DNA from: Dolomedes plantarius
Taxonomy: Eukaryota > Arthropoda > Arachnida > Araneae > Dolomedidae
Length of the DNA stretch: 64,000 nucleotides
Direction: 5' to 3'
NCBI GenBank assembly: GCA_907164885.2
Contig: OU015490.1
Span: 225,349,554-225,413,553, forward strand
The position numbers and the translations under genes are program-made. Shown one piece after another: positions 11,413 through 25,375 of the stretch. Below the pieces are notes generated by a model. The model was not told where the DNA came from. It saw nothing but the letters and a program-made list of their open reading frames with translations, and made no database searches. Every line of letters starts with the position of its first letter. Positions within the stretch are counted from its first letter, which is position 1.

Positions 11413-14400
11413 TAGGCTCATTATTGGCACACATTAGTATACAATCCCAAACGAACAACCTTGTTTTTCATGTAATGCGAAATATGCAACAGAAGGTTAT
11501 CCTAGGGATTGATTTTTGCTACTCGTGTAATGTAGCACTAAATTTCAAGCAGAATTCTATCTCGGTGCAGATGCACCAACATTCCAAAGGAGCTGTGCTG
11601 CCCGTTCCGGTTGACTTGTCGAAATCGGACTTAAAAGGAAACGAAAAAGTTCGTTTAGAGACTACTTTAAACAAATTTGCCGAGGTATTTTCAGACAAGC
11701 CAGGTATTACTCACGTTACAACTCACAAAATTGATACGGGAGACAGTCCCCCAATTCGTGCCCGCCCATATAGGTACGATACAAACAAGCAGAATGTTAT
11801 AGACATTCATATTGATAAAATGCTTCGCCAAAATATTATTTCACCGGTCGATAGTCCGTGGGCAAGTCCGGTTGTGTTATGTCGAAAAAAAAGCAACTTG
11901 CCTATTATTGATCCCGAAGCCTGGAGATTTGCAGTTGATTACAGGGGGCTGAATAAAGTAACAAAATTCTCTACATATCCTATGCCAATAATTGAGGATA
12001 TTCTTCATAGTTTAACGTCATTTAAATACATGACTACTTTAGATTTAACATCCGGGTTTTTCCAAGTACCTATGGCTGCTGAAGACGTTAAAAAACGGCG
12101 TTTATAACAAAAAAAGGCACTTCTGCGTTTCGTCGCATGCCCTTTGAACTCAATGGGGCACCTGGCACATTCCAAAAACTTGGCACATTCCAAAACCTGG
12201 CACATTCCAAACTGGATATAGTGCTCAGGCCTGTTTTAGGAAAGAACGTTGCCGTATACCTCGACGACATAATTATTACGGGGGAAACTTTAACTTAGCT
12301 CTTTTACAGGAAGTGCTCTCTCTGATAAAACAGGCTGGCTTAACAATAAATACAAAAAAGTGTCAGTTCGTCGGCAAAGAACTACCGTATTTAGGATTCA
12401 AAATTACGCGTCAGGGCGTTCAAACGGATTCATCTAAAATCGACGCTGTAAAAGCGTTTCAAATCCCACAAACGGGAAAACAACTTTCGTCGTTTCTTGG
12501 TCTTTGCTCATATTACCACACATTTATACCTGCGTTCTCGGAAGTCGCCGAACCGCTTTACAAATTGCGAAAGAAACGCACTAAATTTACGTGGAGTTCC
12601 GAAGCCCAGAACGCCTTCCAAACATTAAAGCAGAAATTGATCCAAGCTCCAGTACTACGCCATCCAGATCACAAGCTACAATTCGTAGTGCAAACGGATG
12701 CTTCTAATGTCGGAATCGGCGCTGTACTAATGCAGGAAAACCAACCTATCGGTTTCACTTCGCGAACTTTAAATTCCGCAGAACGGAACTAAGCAACCAC
12801 TGAAAGGGAATGTTTGACTATTGTCGTAGCACTCAAAAAATTTCGATGATATTTTTCAGAACAGCCGGTTCGAGTTATAACTGACCACGCTGCTTTAACC
12901 CGATTATACTCGGGCAAAAATTTTACGCCTCGTGTCATTCGCTGGGCATTAAAGATCCAGGAATACAACTTAATCATTGAGCATCGTCCGGGGAAAGGAA
13001 ATCTGGTAGCGTATGCTTTAAGCAGAGACCCAGAGGGGGAGTCGATAACCCAATGTGAAATGCTCACTTCTATTGTGCTCGATAACAAAACGCAGTTAAA
13101 AGAAGTGCTTCGTAAAAACCTGGAATTCGGAGATATAGTTAAATACCTAGAAAACCCCGAAAAATTTTCCGGAGTTAATTTGCATGCTATACAGGGTAGA
13201 GCACAGAACTATGAACTAATCGATGATCTCCTTTTTTACAAATCATCCACAAATCGGAATGGTGAAATTTGTCCCGTCATTCCATGTTCAATGAGAACAC
13301 ACATTCTACATTCTCTTCACGATTTACCTACAGCCGGCCATATGGGTATTCGAAAAACTTTTTCTCGACTTAATGAGGTGGTTTACTGGCCCCCAAATGA
13401 GGAAGTGGTTCACCCAGTAAGTTCAAAGCTGCGACACTTGTCAGCGTACTAACTACACAAATTACCACCCCGCGTGTTTTTACAAAGTATCGTGGCCACG
13501 TTCCCTAATGAAATCGTAAGGATAGATTTATTAGGCCCATATCCCCGTAGTGCAAGTGGAAAATATAGATTCTTATTCGTGATAGTCGACCATTTTTTGA
13601 AATGGACCGAAATTATACCCCTGCGTAGAGCCTCAGCCAAAGCAGTTGCTGATGCATTTACACATAATTATGTTTTGCGATATGGTGCCCCTGTAAAAAT
13701 TATTAGCGATAACGGTGTTCAGTTTGTCAGAGAAGTTTTCACGGACCTGTGTCGCAGGCTTCAAATAAAACATACAAAAATGGTCACTTATAGACCACAG
13801 TCGAATATTGCGGAGCGGGTAAATCGCAATGTAGTTAAAATGATTCGCGCATTTATACAAAACAATCATAAAACATGGGATAAACATATACAGCAGTTTG
13901 CGTTTGCATTACGTTCGGCCGTCCACTACTCGACAGCCAAAACACCTGCCGAAGTCTTTCTAGGTAGAAAGATTATCACCCCTTTAGACAGTCTATTCTT
14001 CGTACCGGGGCAAGCGCCTCAATTTCAACTAGCTGATATTCAGGAGATACTTCGCGAGGTCAAGCAAGTTAATGACCAGATGCGGAAGCAACAGAAGATG
14101 TACTACGATAAAAATCGTAGGAAGGAAAAATTTGAAGTTGGGCAATGGATTTTAAAAGTCACCCACTCACTATCTAACGCCAGTAAAGGCATAGTCAGGA
14201 AATTTTGCCCGAAATTTCAAGGTCCGTACCAAATAAAAAAGGTAGCAGGCCCAGTGGTTACCTTACAAGAAGGCCAACAGCAAGTTCCCGCAAATATAGA
14301 CCAGATTAAGAGGTGTATAAACCGTGCAGACTATACCCTGTTTTCAAATCAAGTCCAACCTGGTTCACAAGGTTCACAAGATGCTGGACCCTGGGGGGTC

Positions 14401-14835
14401 ACCAACGAAGACGGCCCTCCCCCTACTCACGATTCCGGTGATAACCTGCATGAGGGAAGCAGATCCTCTCCTGCACAGGAACCCCGGTCAGCAGTTAAAA
14501 GAAAGACTCCTATGACTTCTCCATCGTCGGCGCCTGACTCTCAGCCGTTCAAACATCCACGCAAGCGAGGGAAGCAGACGCAAAGGAAACGAAAGATCTC
14601 TGCCGCCCAACAAGATCCTCCTCCCAAGAGACCTCCTGTCCATCGTCAAGCCGGGCCAGCGCCTCAGGACCAACGACCTGCTGCACGAAGGATGCCCACG
14701 CGGTCAATGAACCCCTTTACCAGGACTGCGACCATCAAGAGAGGCTCCACGGAATGGACAGATTGGTGCAGGGAAGTTGCTGCCTTCATAAACAAGTCTT
14801 GTATGCATTCTCTTATTCTAACTCCTACCCTTTAA
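11413..14835 (+). pseudogene. Ty3/gypsy pol remnant (PR-RT-RNaseH-IN), 5'-truncated
   Basis: The reading starts inside the protease (KVILGIDFC near 11,495). Reverse transcriptase follows (RFAVDYRGLNKV near 11,930; TLDLTSGFFQVPM near 12,040; active-site YLDD near 12,255). RNase H follows (QTDASNVGIGAVL near 12,690; HRPGKGNLVAYALSR near 12,985). Integrase ends the polyprotein: an HH-type zinc region near 13,310-13,390, then a core with DLLGPYP near 13,520, DNGVQF near 13,710 and E near 13,810. An unusually long basic and Pro-rich tail ends at 14,833. Breaks: one A missing near 12,090, a 17-bp triplication near 12,161, a stop at 12,790 and a scrambled patch near 13,390-13,480. Gag and the 5' LTR are missing. 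The element is inactive. Confidence 0.9.
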
Positions 14836-15383
14836 TATAACCGAACCAAATTGGTTTGAAGTTCCCCAGTGTATATGCTGTGAAAAAAAAATTTTTTGAG
14901 AGGAAAGGGGTCAGCCACTGAAAAAAACGGTATACTGTTGTTTTATAAATTTTTGAAGGGGACACGTAGTGAATAGGAAAAAAATACATACTAACTACAG
15001 ATAACAACTAACTTACTAATATACTAACTTCACAAAACATAACACATGTGCATTATGAATTGGGGAAGAGCAGATACAAACAGTCAAGAAATGTCATGCT
15101 GTGCAATTGTGTTGACACTTTTAACTAAAACAGATCTTCTAGGGCGCAGTTGGCCAGCCCAGTATCCGCAACTCTTCAAATCCACTGTTTGATGGTGTCA
15201 CCTGGACCCTTCGGGGTTAGATTTGTAAAATAGGAGTGGCGTTTTTCCCCCACACAAGAAGAAGTGGAAGGTTTTTTGGCTTTGCCACCCATTATGTAAA
15301 AAGTCAGACCAGCACGCGTTTTCAATTAGTTAACTGAAGCCGTTCAGACCTCAGTAACCTAATTTTTTTTCGAGGGAGGCCAG

Positions 15384-15820
15384 TGTAAGGTATACATAAG
15401 ATTCGATTAACAAGAATCGAACTTTTGAGTGAATAAATTAAAGAAGTTGCTCGAGATATGCTAATTTCGGCATACGCGCTTGGTATAAATACCAAGCAGC
15501 TTGATTAATACAGAGGTAGAATAAGGTTTTGTTAAGGTTGATAGATAAGCGAGTTAAGGGAGCTACGAGGGAAAGCTACTCCAGGTACTATCCTGAGCTT
15601 GTACTTAGGGGGCCCAAAGTTTACGTGGCAGTACTGCTGGTTTGACTCTCTGCTGGTTTGTGAGTATTTGCAATGTGTATTTTTATTGAATGATAATATA
15701 TATTCCGTACAAGTAGTACGTATGCTTATTGCTGTAAAAGCAAATTCTATATGTGCAACGAATTCAATAAACATTGTTCCACGTATAAACTATGTTTGTA
15801 TCAAATTCCTTTAGACTGCC
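15384..15820 (+). mobile_element. 3' LTR of the Ty3/gypsy element
   Basis: A polypurine-like stretch (ttttttttcgagggagg) ends at about 15,380, directly followed by TGTAAGGTATAC as an LTR start. Inside are a TATA-like box (tataaatacc, about 15,484) and a polyadenylation signal AATAAA near 15,766. The right end is not fixed because the 5' LTR is missing; about 15,820 is an estimate. Confidence 0.55.
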
Positions 15821-15888
15821 ACTTCAAATTATATACACCCAAGTCTGGGTAGAAGTGAGCTATATATACACTATAAAGTTAATGTTTC

Positions 15889-16012
15889 TTAGAAGAATGA
15901 TAGGAATACAAACCTTCAGATTAATGTTGTGTGGTGGCAATCAAGTGAATTTAATAATTGAGTTGGATAATTTACTGCAGTGGCGCACCCAGGATTTAAT
16001 CTTGAGGGGTGA
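15889..16012 (+). repeat. Direct repeat flanking the Tigger/TA block (left copy)
   Basis: About 120 bp, from 'gaatgataggaatacaaacc' to 'cagtggcgcacccaggattt', recurs in the same orientation at 18,655-18,772. The two copies bracket the TA tract and the Tigger element. This points to a tandem duplication or to two copies of one dispersed element. Confidence 0.8.
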
Positions 16013-16017
16013 ATTAA

Positions 16018-18573
<2,556 letters not shown>

Positions 18574-18750
18574 TATATATATATATATATATATGTATAT
18601 GTATATACTATGTATATATACAGTTGACTGCCAATCTGGTATCATTGTCTCTAAGAATAATGGTAGGAGCACAAACCTTCAGATTAATGTTGTGTGGTGG
18701 CAATCCAGATAAATCAAGTGAATTTAAGAATTCAGTTGGATAATTTACTA

Positions 18751-18905
18751 CAGTGGCGCGCCCAGGATTTAAATAATTTTTTTTGGGGGGGGGGAGTAGT
18801 TGAACATATATAGATATTTATAATGCAAATTCAATATTCATAATTTAATTTGTTTCTTTGGGGGGGGGGGCAGGGCCCCTTGGACCACCCACTGGGTGCA
18901 CTACT
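18751..18905. mobile_element. Short MITE-like element with poly-G tracts
   Basis: The ends cagtggcgcgcccag and, in reverse, agtagtgcacccag form a short imperfect inverted pair. Two runs of about ten G lie inside. A truncated copy of its left end occurs at 15,978-16,012. Family not assigned. Confidence 0.45.
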
Positions 18906-19139
18906 CATTTACTGCTGCTTCATCTTGATGTATAACAGTACATATTTATTTTAAGAAGCTGTTTCTCCTGGTAACATACAGAGTTTACAGACAGCAAATC
19001 TTCTTACGTGGGGTGTCAGAAAACACTCTCCCTTCAAGACTCGGGGGCATGATCTTACCCCTCGCCTCCCTCACAGGAATGTTGAAGGGGTATGAGAGGG
19101 GTGGCTATCAGGGGTTTTTAGGTGCTGCCATCCGTACGT

Positions 19140-19355
19140 CTAGTTTGAAAATAGAAGGTTCATAGATATCTGAATAGACGGCGAACGAAAAATATTTTTA
19201 ACTTTCTTTCTACTGGTCAGATCGAGGATTTCAATAGCTTTAAACCTTCTCGGGACAACACGGACCATTTTGCGAAAAACCGCGTGTAAATCGGTCCAGT
19301 AGTTTTTTCTTCTATAGAGGACAAACATACGCACATTGCCTTTTATATATATAGA
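19140..19355 (+). mobile_element. Possible RTE-type LINE 3' end
   Basis: The text 'gtgtaaatcggtccagtag' followed by 'acaaacatacgcacatt' and a short TATA tail resembles the 3' untranslated ends of RTE-type LINEs in arthropods. No reverse transcriptase is attached. This is pattern recognition only. Confidence 0.35.
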
Positions 19356-20164
19356 TATATATTTATAAGATGAGAAATATATAAAGGTTGATTGTAATGT
19401 AATTGAAATATACCGTGTGTGTGCATGTGTGAAAATGTTAAATTCATTCCATTCTTCATAATTTTTGCAAATATATTTTAAGGAAATATTTCATAAGCAA
19501 GTTAAACATTAAATATAAAAATAAAACTATTTTGTTTAAATTAGAAAATTAAGTTTGTGAAAATTAAGTTTTAAAATTCTACATTAACGCAAGAAATTTT
19601 AGTTTCATTTTGAAAATGAGTGCCAAAATAGCTCTTAAAATCGGATTTAAGTTTTAAAATGAGAAATTATTTTTGAAATATAGGTCAGTGTAATATCGCT
19701 GTTGAGAAATCGATTTCAGTTTTATTTCTTGAATAGAGATTTAAATTTGTTGGCTGTAATTATTAATTATCTCTCTCAGTAATTTGCTCGCAAAGGAAGG
19801 TGTTGTTACACTACAGCATATGTACCCCAGTCAAAATAGACCCTATTTTGACGAATGGCCTAAAAAAATATGAAAGTTTTGAAAATTGGTGGAGATGTTT
19901 GCTTGAGCATGTTAATGAACATACTAAAAGTCCCCACCGATCAGACTTGAGCTTTCACCGCCATCTTGGAAAATGTGTAGACATTTTGGTTTTTTGCAAG
20001 TAACATCAGAAAAATTGATTTTATGTAAAAAAATTTAATATAAAAATTGAAGAGCATTAAATTATGAACAAAAACATTATTTACATTTTATTGTATGTCT
20101 AACACGAACAAAGATAATTGACTTTAAAAATAGCGAACAATCACGCGTAGGACGCGGTTGCGCA

Positions 20165-20205
20165 GGTCATCCCCATCGCGATGGGGGGATGACCCGCGCA
20201 TGTGC
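20165..20205. repeat. GC-rich palindrome inside the long-TIR element
   Basis: 'ggtcatccccatcgcgatgg' followed by 'ggggatgacc' forms a nearly perfect inverted repeat with centre tcgcga. It sits just inside the left arm and stands out from the AT-rich surroundings. Confidence 0.7.
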
Positions 20206-21049
20206 CCCAAAAGTCTTGCACACTCACGTGTGTCAAACCTCTGCATATCAAAGCTCGAGATAAAGTTCCAGCAACCTCCAATCCATTGTTATCAGGTTGT
20301 ATTGTGAGGCTTGGTGGATTCTATCTTTTTATGTCATACTTAGGCTGCATTGGGAACAAAATGGCTGGAAGTGGGTAAAAATAAATACTAAATTTGATGT
20401 ATGCAACTACGTCAGTAGAAAAAACGTTGCCTGGCCATGCATACGCTAGAAAAAACCTAGTGTATTTATTTACCCAATCAGCTTTAGCAAAAATAAATTT
20501 TGATGGCATGGATATATCTGATTTCAAAAGCAGTAATCTACATGAGTTGTTTGGAGATTTTGCTACTGAACTACTATCACTAGAAACCATAAACGAACAT
20601 ACTCATATACGAGACATCGAGATTAAAATGAGGAAGACTTTGAAGCAATTGAACGAGAATGGCTCAACTGCATCAGTCTGGGTTCAGTACTTTGAAATGG
20701 TAAAGCTTATGAAAGCTTGATCACCGTACGGTGAAAGTAAACGGTTTCAATACATTAGTAAACCCGTTGTTGCTTTTCCAGAGCATAGAGATTGTTAAAC
20801 AAAACGACAAAGAAACGACTAGCATTTTATTTAGAATATGAGTTAGCTCCTTTTACGTTTGCTATGTTTAAATGAAGCTGGCATGCGAGATACAACGGCA
20901 TTGGCTAGGTACAACGTTTTTGAAGTTCTAAACAAATACCTTAACATCCTGAACTGCGTCAACATTGTGGACAGTGGTTTTCTTCTACACCGTGTCAAAT
21001 GGGGAACACAATTAACTTTTTCGAATGTTTGCACAAATTGAGTTAACTA

Positions 21050-22269
21050 CACTGAAGCTCCACTGAATTAGGGATAGCAAAGCCTATGCAAATTGTGTAG
21101 CACTGCGCATCATGTATGCGCAAGTGAGGGCGCTGTGGTAACTGCATATATAGCGCGTACTGTGGTTGTTCTGAATTAGTTTTTGGAATTGCCAGTATGG
21201 GTAAACTGCCTGATTTAGACGCCTTCGATCGCGGACAAATCGTAGGTGCGCGATGCACGGGCCATTCAATTTCCGAAATCGTCAGACAGCTAGGATTTTC
21301 AAGGTCGTCAGTGTCAAGAGTATACCAAGAATACATGGATGGTGGAAAAAAACCAGCGATCGGGCAAACTGCAAAGGACAATTAGCCTTGACTGTGCGTG
21401 GTGAGAGACGGCTCAAGCGTATTGTACGTAGCCAGCGAAGCCAAACATTAGCTCATATTACCACCCAGTTTAATGACGGTGCCAGTCGTACAGTCAGTAA
21501 ACGGACTGTGCAACGCTCGCTTCACCGTATGGGTTTCGGGAGCCGTCGACCTACGAGAGTACCATTGCTCTATACTCGCCATCGGGCTGCACGTCTTGCC
21601 TGGGCAAGAGAGCACAGAGACTGGAGTGTAGAGGACTGGAAACGAGTAGCATGGAGTGATGAGTCTCGATTCCGACTACTTAACGCCGACGTGAGGCTGA
21701 GAATATGGCGTCAGGCTCATGAAGCCATGGATCCTGCATGCCTGGCTGGAACTGTACAAGGGCATGGTGGTTCAATCATGGTCTGGGGTGTTTTTTCGTG
21801 GCACAGTTTTGGGATCTTTGGTGCGTCTACCAACCTCCCTCAATGCAATTCGGTACGTAGAGTTGCTGGGTGATCACTTCCATCCGTTTATGCTGTTCTG
21901 TTATCCGCACGGTAATGGAGTTTTCCAGCAAGACAACTGTACCTCTCACAAGTCTCGGTTGGCTACTGGCTGGTTGGATGAGCATTCCTCTGACTTATCT
22001 GTCATGAATTGGCCACCTAGAAGCCCAGACTTAAATCCTATTGAGCATCTTTGGGATGTTTTGGAACAAGGCTTGAAAGGCCACCACACAGCACCAAAGA
22101 ACCTTACTGAATTATGGACAGCTTTAGCCAATATCTGGCAAGCCATTACCGTGGAACGTTTCCAGAAACTTGTTGAATCTATGCCTCGTCGTGTGGCAGC
22201 CGTTATCAAGGCCAGAGGAGGCCCAACTCGTTACTAGGTAGGTATCCCTAATTCAGTGGCACTTCAGTG
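21050..22269 (+). mobile_element. Tc1-type transposon nested in the long-TIR element
   Basis: Left terminus CACTGAAGCTCCACTGAATT. The right terminus, in reverse, reads CACTGAAGTGCCACTGAATT. TA flanks both sides. Length is 1,220 bp, close to a complete element of this family. It interrupts the PIN-like pseudogene, so it is the younger insertion. Confidence 0.95.
21197..22237 (+). pseudogene. Tc1 transposase, full length but frameshifted
   Basis: The N-terminus (MGKLPDLDAFDRGQIVGARC) with the first helix-turn-helix is in one frame to about 21,384. The second DNA-binding region and the first catalytic Asp (AWSDESRF, near 21,655) are in another. From about 21,800 a third frame carries the second Asp (VFQQDNCTSHKSR) and the Glu (SPDLNPIEHLWDVLE), ending at the stop 22,235. 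All three DD34E residues are present. At least two frameshifts abolish expression as one protein. The decay looks recent compared with the other elements here. Confidence 0.92.
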
Positions 22270-23004
22270 TATATAAAAAAAAGCATTATAAAGAGCCAGC
22301 TGTATAGTCATTTTTGATGGCTAATCCAACACCAATAACATTACAAAAAAAAAATGGAAAAAAATCTACGGTCTATTGTGATAAAATCTGTAGACATAAG
22401 TTTTGATGGAAACATGCGAGTTACTGTTCAACAATAACAGTTCCTTTCAAATGAAAACAACAAGAACAAACTGATCAGCATGCTATCAGCTGAGCTGGTA
22501 AACAGTGGGATTCGATTCCGACAATGTAATGACGAAGCCGACATTATCATTGCAAATACTGCAATTAATGAAGCATGTTCTGGTAACAACATTGTTGTAA
22601 TCATCGGTGAAGATGTTGACCACCTGGTTCTATTAACAGCTCTCACTCCTAGAGAAAAGACATTTTCCTTGTCAAAACATGCAAAGGGAAGGCGTGATTA
22701 TTCGCTATTTTCAAAGCCAATTATCTTTGTTCGTGTTAGACTTATAAAAAAAATTTAAATAATTTTTGTTCATAATTTAATGCTCTTCAATTTTTGTATT
22801 CATTTTTTTTTTACATAAAATCAATAATTTTGAAGTTACTTGCAAAAAACCAAAAAAGTCTACACATTTTCTAAGATGGTGACGAAAGCTTAAGTCTGAT
22901 CAGTGTGGACTTTTAGTATGTTCAATAGTATGCCCAAACAAACATCTCCAGCAATTTTCAAAACTTTCATATTTTTTTTAGCCACAAAACCTATTTTGAC
23001 TGGG

Positions 23005-23909
23005 CTAATGAGTTTTAAAGATTTTCGATGTATTAGTGTTAAGTGAATATGTTACTTGGCTTAACTCAGAACTTAAAAGAGGAAAATGGGAGCTGGAATA
23101 AAATTAAAGATGTCATAAAACGGTATTTTTTTTCAGTTCAAGGAAAATATATTCTTCAAAATGACAGTGTTAATATTTAAAGTTTTCAGACTAAATTATG
23201 CTTTAGAGCATATTTTATTTTGCTCCACGACACAGTTACACACAGGTAGTAAAACATTATCCAAGTTGTTAGTAAAGCGCTATCCGTTATCCAAGCCATT
23301 TCGTCCAGTTCCATGTTGTAGTCCATATGATTACCTTAGGATTCAGATCTAGTGGTGCAAAAGTGGTCCAAGATTTTCCTCTTGCATTGCTGTAAATAAT
23401 AAAAGTATTTAAAATGCAATATATGAAACGAAATTCTTATTCAAATAATTGATAAAAAAAATTAACTGAGTTTAGACTATATTCCAGTTGATGGTAAATT
23501 GGAGAAAATGGTGTCTTCGCGGTGTCGTGCACTAAGTTTAAGCCTCTGCGGATTGTTTCCAATTTCCATTGCACCTGATAGGAACCGATATATCAACTAA
23601 GGCATTCAGGGATTGAATCCGTGTTGGTAAATAGGCTGACACCACAATTTAGACCGAGCATCCCCAGGGGCCTCATCTGGTGGGCTCGTACTTTTTCCCG
23701 CCCTATCTGACTTCATTGTCGGCCTTTACGGTCTACAGATTTAACGCGTTATATTCGATCTAGACACGAAGTTGTGGTGCTGCATTTTCCGATTGCATTC
23801 TAGAAGGTTTATTTCTAATTAAATATTCAGTAAATCACTTTAATTTATTCATTGAATCACTTCTCGCCAGCAAGCGTCACATCAATCTCTGATTGTCTGC
23901 TTAATTAGA
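23005..23909. other. No gene seen
   Basis: AT-rich to about 23,480, then a more balanced stretch to 23,800 (for example 'ccccaggggcctcatctggt'). I could not assign it. It may belong to the retroelement whose LTR end follows. Confidence 0.5.
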
Positions 23910-24220
23910 TGTAAGCCACAGCCAAACCGGTAGAAAGCAGAGGTTTTTAAGTTTTTAGTTTTTCGCCGAGACTTGGCTTGTTTCGCCTTTCGTCAGTTTA
24001 ACTGACGTGTTTTAATTTGGAGGCTGTAGATGGTTGCTCCCTTTTTTATGACTTACTTCAAATAAATTTAGGCCTCTCGCGACATTTCAAGTCGATGTTG
24101 TCAAAGCAGGTTCGCGCCATAGTTTTATATGTACATGTCGGCGTAATCAGTCATTGCTAATGTTTTGTTAATAAATTGTTAAGTTTTGTTGTTAAATAAG
24201 TTTTGAGTGACTGACTTACA
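23910..24220 (+). mobile_element. LTR fragment ending at a tRNA-Trp primer site
   Basis: The segment from TGTAAG to CTTACA has matching inverted ends and contains AATAAA near 24,170. It lies 14 bp before a primer-binding site. The true LTR end may instead be in 'ccacaata' at about 24,225-24,232. No gag or pol follows, so it is a fragment. Confidence 0.5.
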
Positions 24221-24234
24221 CCACGCCACAATAT

Positions 24235-24284
24235 TGGTGACCCGGACGTAATCTGAACACGCAACCTTTTGATCTGGAGTCAGA
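24235..24284 (-). other. Primer-binding site extended to a 50-nt tRNA-Trp 3'-half
   Basis: The plus strand TGGTGACCCGGACGT is the expected complement of the CCA-tailed 3' end of tRNA-Trp. The complementarity does not stop at a normal 18-nt primer site. It continues through the T arm, variable loop and anticodon arm: the minus strand reads ctgactccagatca, the tRNA-Trp anticodon loop with CCA. It ends near 24,284. This is a retrotransposon-derived tRNA copy, not a tRNA gene. Confidence 0.75.
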
Positions 24285-24295
24285 AGGTTGCGTGT
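24257..24295. repeat. 12-bp perfect inverted repeat at the tRNA-Trp junction
   Basis: acacgcaacctt (24,257-24,268) and aaggttgcgtgt (24,284-24,295) are perfect reverse complements around a 15-nt loop that is the anticodon-loop region. The right arm is in sense orientation relative to tRNA-Trp and the left arm antisense, as a snap-back copy would produce. Confidence 0.85.
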
Positions 24296-24400
24296 CTCGT
24301 AGCCGCTTTGGATACAAATCTAATGGCGTTCCACGGTATTCGAACCGAGCGCCCCAAATCCGTAACCCGATGCGCCACCACTAGGCTAACTCGGGTCCCT
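24296..24400 (-). mobile_element. tRNA-derived SINE
   Basis: On the minus strand an A-box-like tagcctagtggtggcgca (24,388-24,371) is followed about 45 nt later by a B-box-like ggttcgaatacc (24,346-24,335). The spacing and sequence match RNA polymerase III type 2 promoters. It does not fold as a complete tRNA in my reading, so SINE is preferred. Confidence 0.6.
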
Positions 24401-25093
24401 CTGAGGATTTTTTTAAAAATTCTCTTAACTTTAGTGTCATGTCCAAATTTGTGGCCTTGATTCAGAAGAGAAACAACTCGATAGATGTGAATAAATGCCT
24501 ATTTATCGCAAATAGGAAATCCCCAAAAAGGGAAACTTTTTCATCTCTTAATACTTTCATCTCTTTGAATAAATTCTGACCAACCGGGGATCAAACTTTT
24601 GACTTCTAATTTCTATCATGAGATCCTTAATCCTTAAGTTTAAAATGTGCTCACCTATAGTTTCTGAATTTAAAATGGGAAAGAGCCAGTCAAGAAGAAT
24701 TAGCACCCAAAGACAAAGAGATTTTCTAGTTCCATGGTTCTGTTTCATAGGGTCTGATTTCATTTATCGATTCATTAAAGCATCTCTAAGTTCAACGCCA
24801 CGAGTGGCAGGGCCATTCTTTGAAACTTCATTGAACCATTAATTTTTTATTTTCGGCACTTTGAGAGTGCCCAGTTAAAGTCTCATTACACCATAAAATG
24901 AACATTTTTTAAAAATGTTTCTAATTATTATGTTCGTATAAACACTAGTACGAATCCAATTCTAGAATCATTACATCAATTTATATCATATTACCTTTTT
25001 TAAGTTTTTTTTAACCTTAGTTATATACTTTTCAACTTTCAAATTTATTTTTTCTTCATTTTACAAACAGTAAGCTAGTTTAAAATGAAAGCA

Positions 25094-25214
25094 TATGAGT
25101 ACTACTCTATTTCTCATTAAGTATCTCTAGAGATACTTAATGAGAAATAGAGTAGTACTCATAGAGTAGTACTCATAGAGTAGTACTCAGTAGTATGTAA
25201 GCTTACATACTACT
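25094..25214. repeat. 70-bp perfect palindrome, 14-bp tandem repeats and 26-bp palindrome
   Basis: 25,094-25,163 is a perfect palindrome centred on tctctagaga. The 14-mer atagagtagtactc occurs three times in a row (25,147-25,188). A second perfect palindrome, centred on taagctta, covers 25,189-25,214. The block could extrude as a double cruciform. It lies downstream of the last exon recognised in gene copy B. Confidence 0.95.
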
Positions 25215-25375
25215 TTCTGGAAGGAAATTCGTTAGCTCTTTCACAGTTTTGTTATGAAGACAACCATATTTCAAATTATTTTTTTGTATAAAACTTTGTT
25301 GCTTGTAGTACTTCGTTTAGACAATTAAGGCAAATGCAAATAAAATATTTAAGAAAAGCCATTTTTTTTACTTAC

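Larger units (their letters stand above)
20394..22758 (+). pseudogene. Unclassified TE-associated protein, PIN-like motif, split by Tc1
   Basis: Three collinear fragments of one decayed gene are visible. Fragment 1 (20,394-20,717) reads MMYATTSVEKTLPGHAYARK and on through an acidic helical region. Fragment 2 (20,859-21,041) includes YNVFEVLNKYLNI and NIVDSGFLLHRVKWG. The Tc1 then interrupts at a TA. Fragment 3 resumes at 22,270 (YIKKKHYKEPAV, a 'VIFDG' in a shifted frame) and becomes open at 22,480-22,755 with ADIIIANTAINEA and VVIIGEDVDHLVLL. I recall similar text in uncharacterised arthropod proteins. The last motif resembles the acidic core of PIN/FEN-type nucleases (Asp-rich strand ends), but nuclease activity is inference. 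Stops and shifts make this copy non-functional. Confidence 0.6.
19826..23004 (+). mobile_element. Transposon-like element with ~315-bp terminal inverted repeats
   Basis: The left arm (19,826-20,146, starting cccagtcaaaatag) is repeated in inverse at 22,692-23,004 with roughly 85-90% identity by eye. The interior carries plus-strand fragments of one protein (next entry) and a later Tc1 insertion at 21,050-22,269. Without the Tc1 the element would be about 2 kb. No clear target duplication was found and the superfamily is not assigned. The right arm starts inside the protein's reading frame, so the arms may have arisen by an inverted fold-back rather than being original ends. Confidence 0.75.

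Noticed and set aside
14488..14673. Minus-strand Arg-rich ORF
   Set aside because: It is a shadow of the basic integrase tail on the plus strand.
24235..24284. A tRNA-Trp gene
   Set aside because: Only the 3' half is present, joined to an LTR end. The 5' half and cloverleaf are missing.
24371..24400. A functional tRNA on the minus strand
   Set aside because: Only the A and B boxes are recognisable; no acceptor stem pairs. A SINE explains it.
25094..25188. CRISPR-like repeat array
   Set aside because: There are only three contiguous 14-bp units with no spacers, in a eukaryotic intron-rich context.
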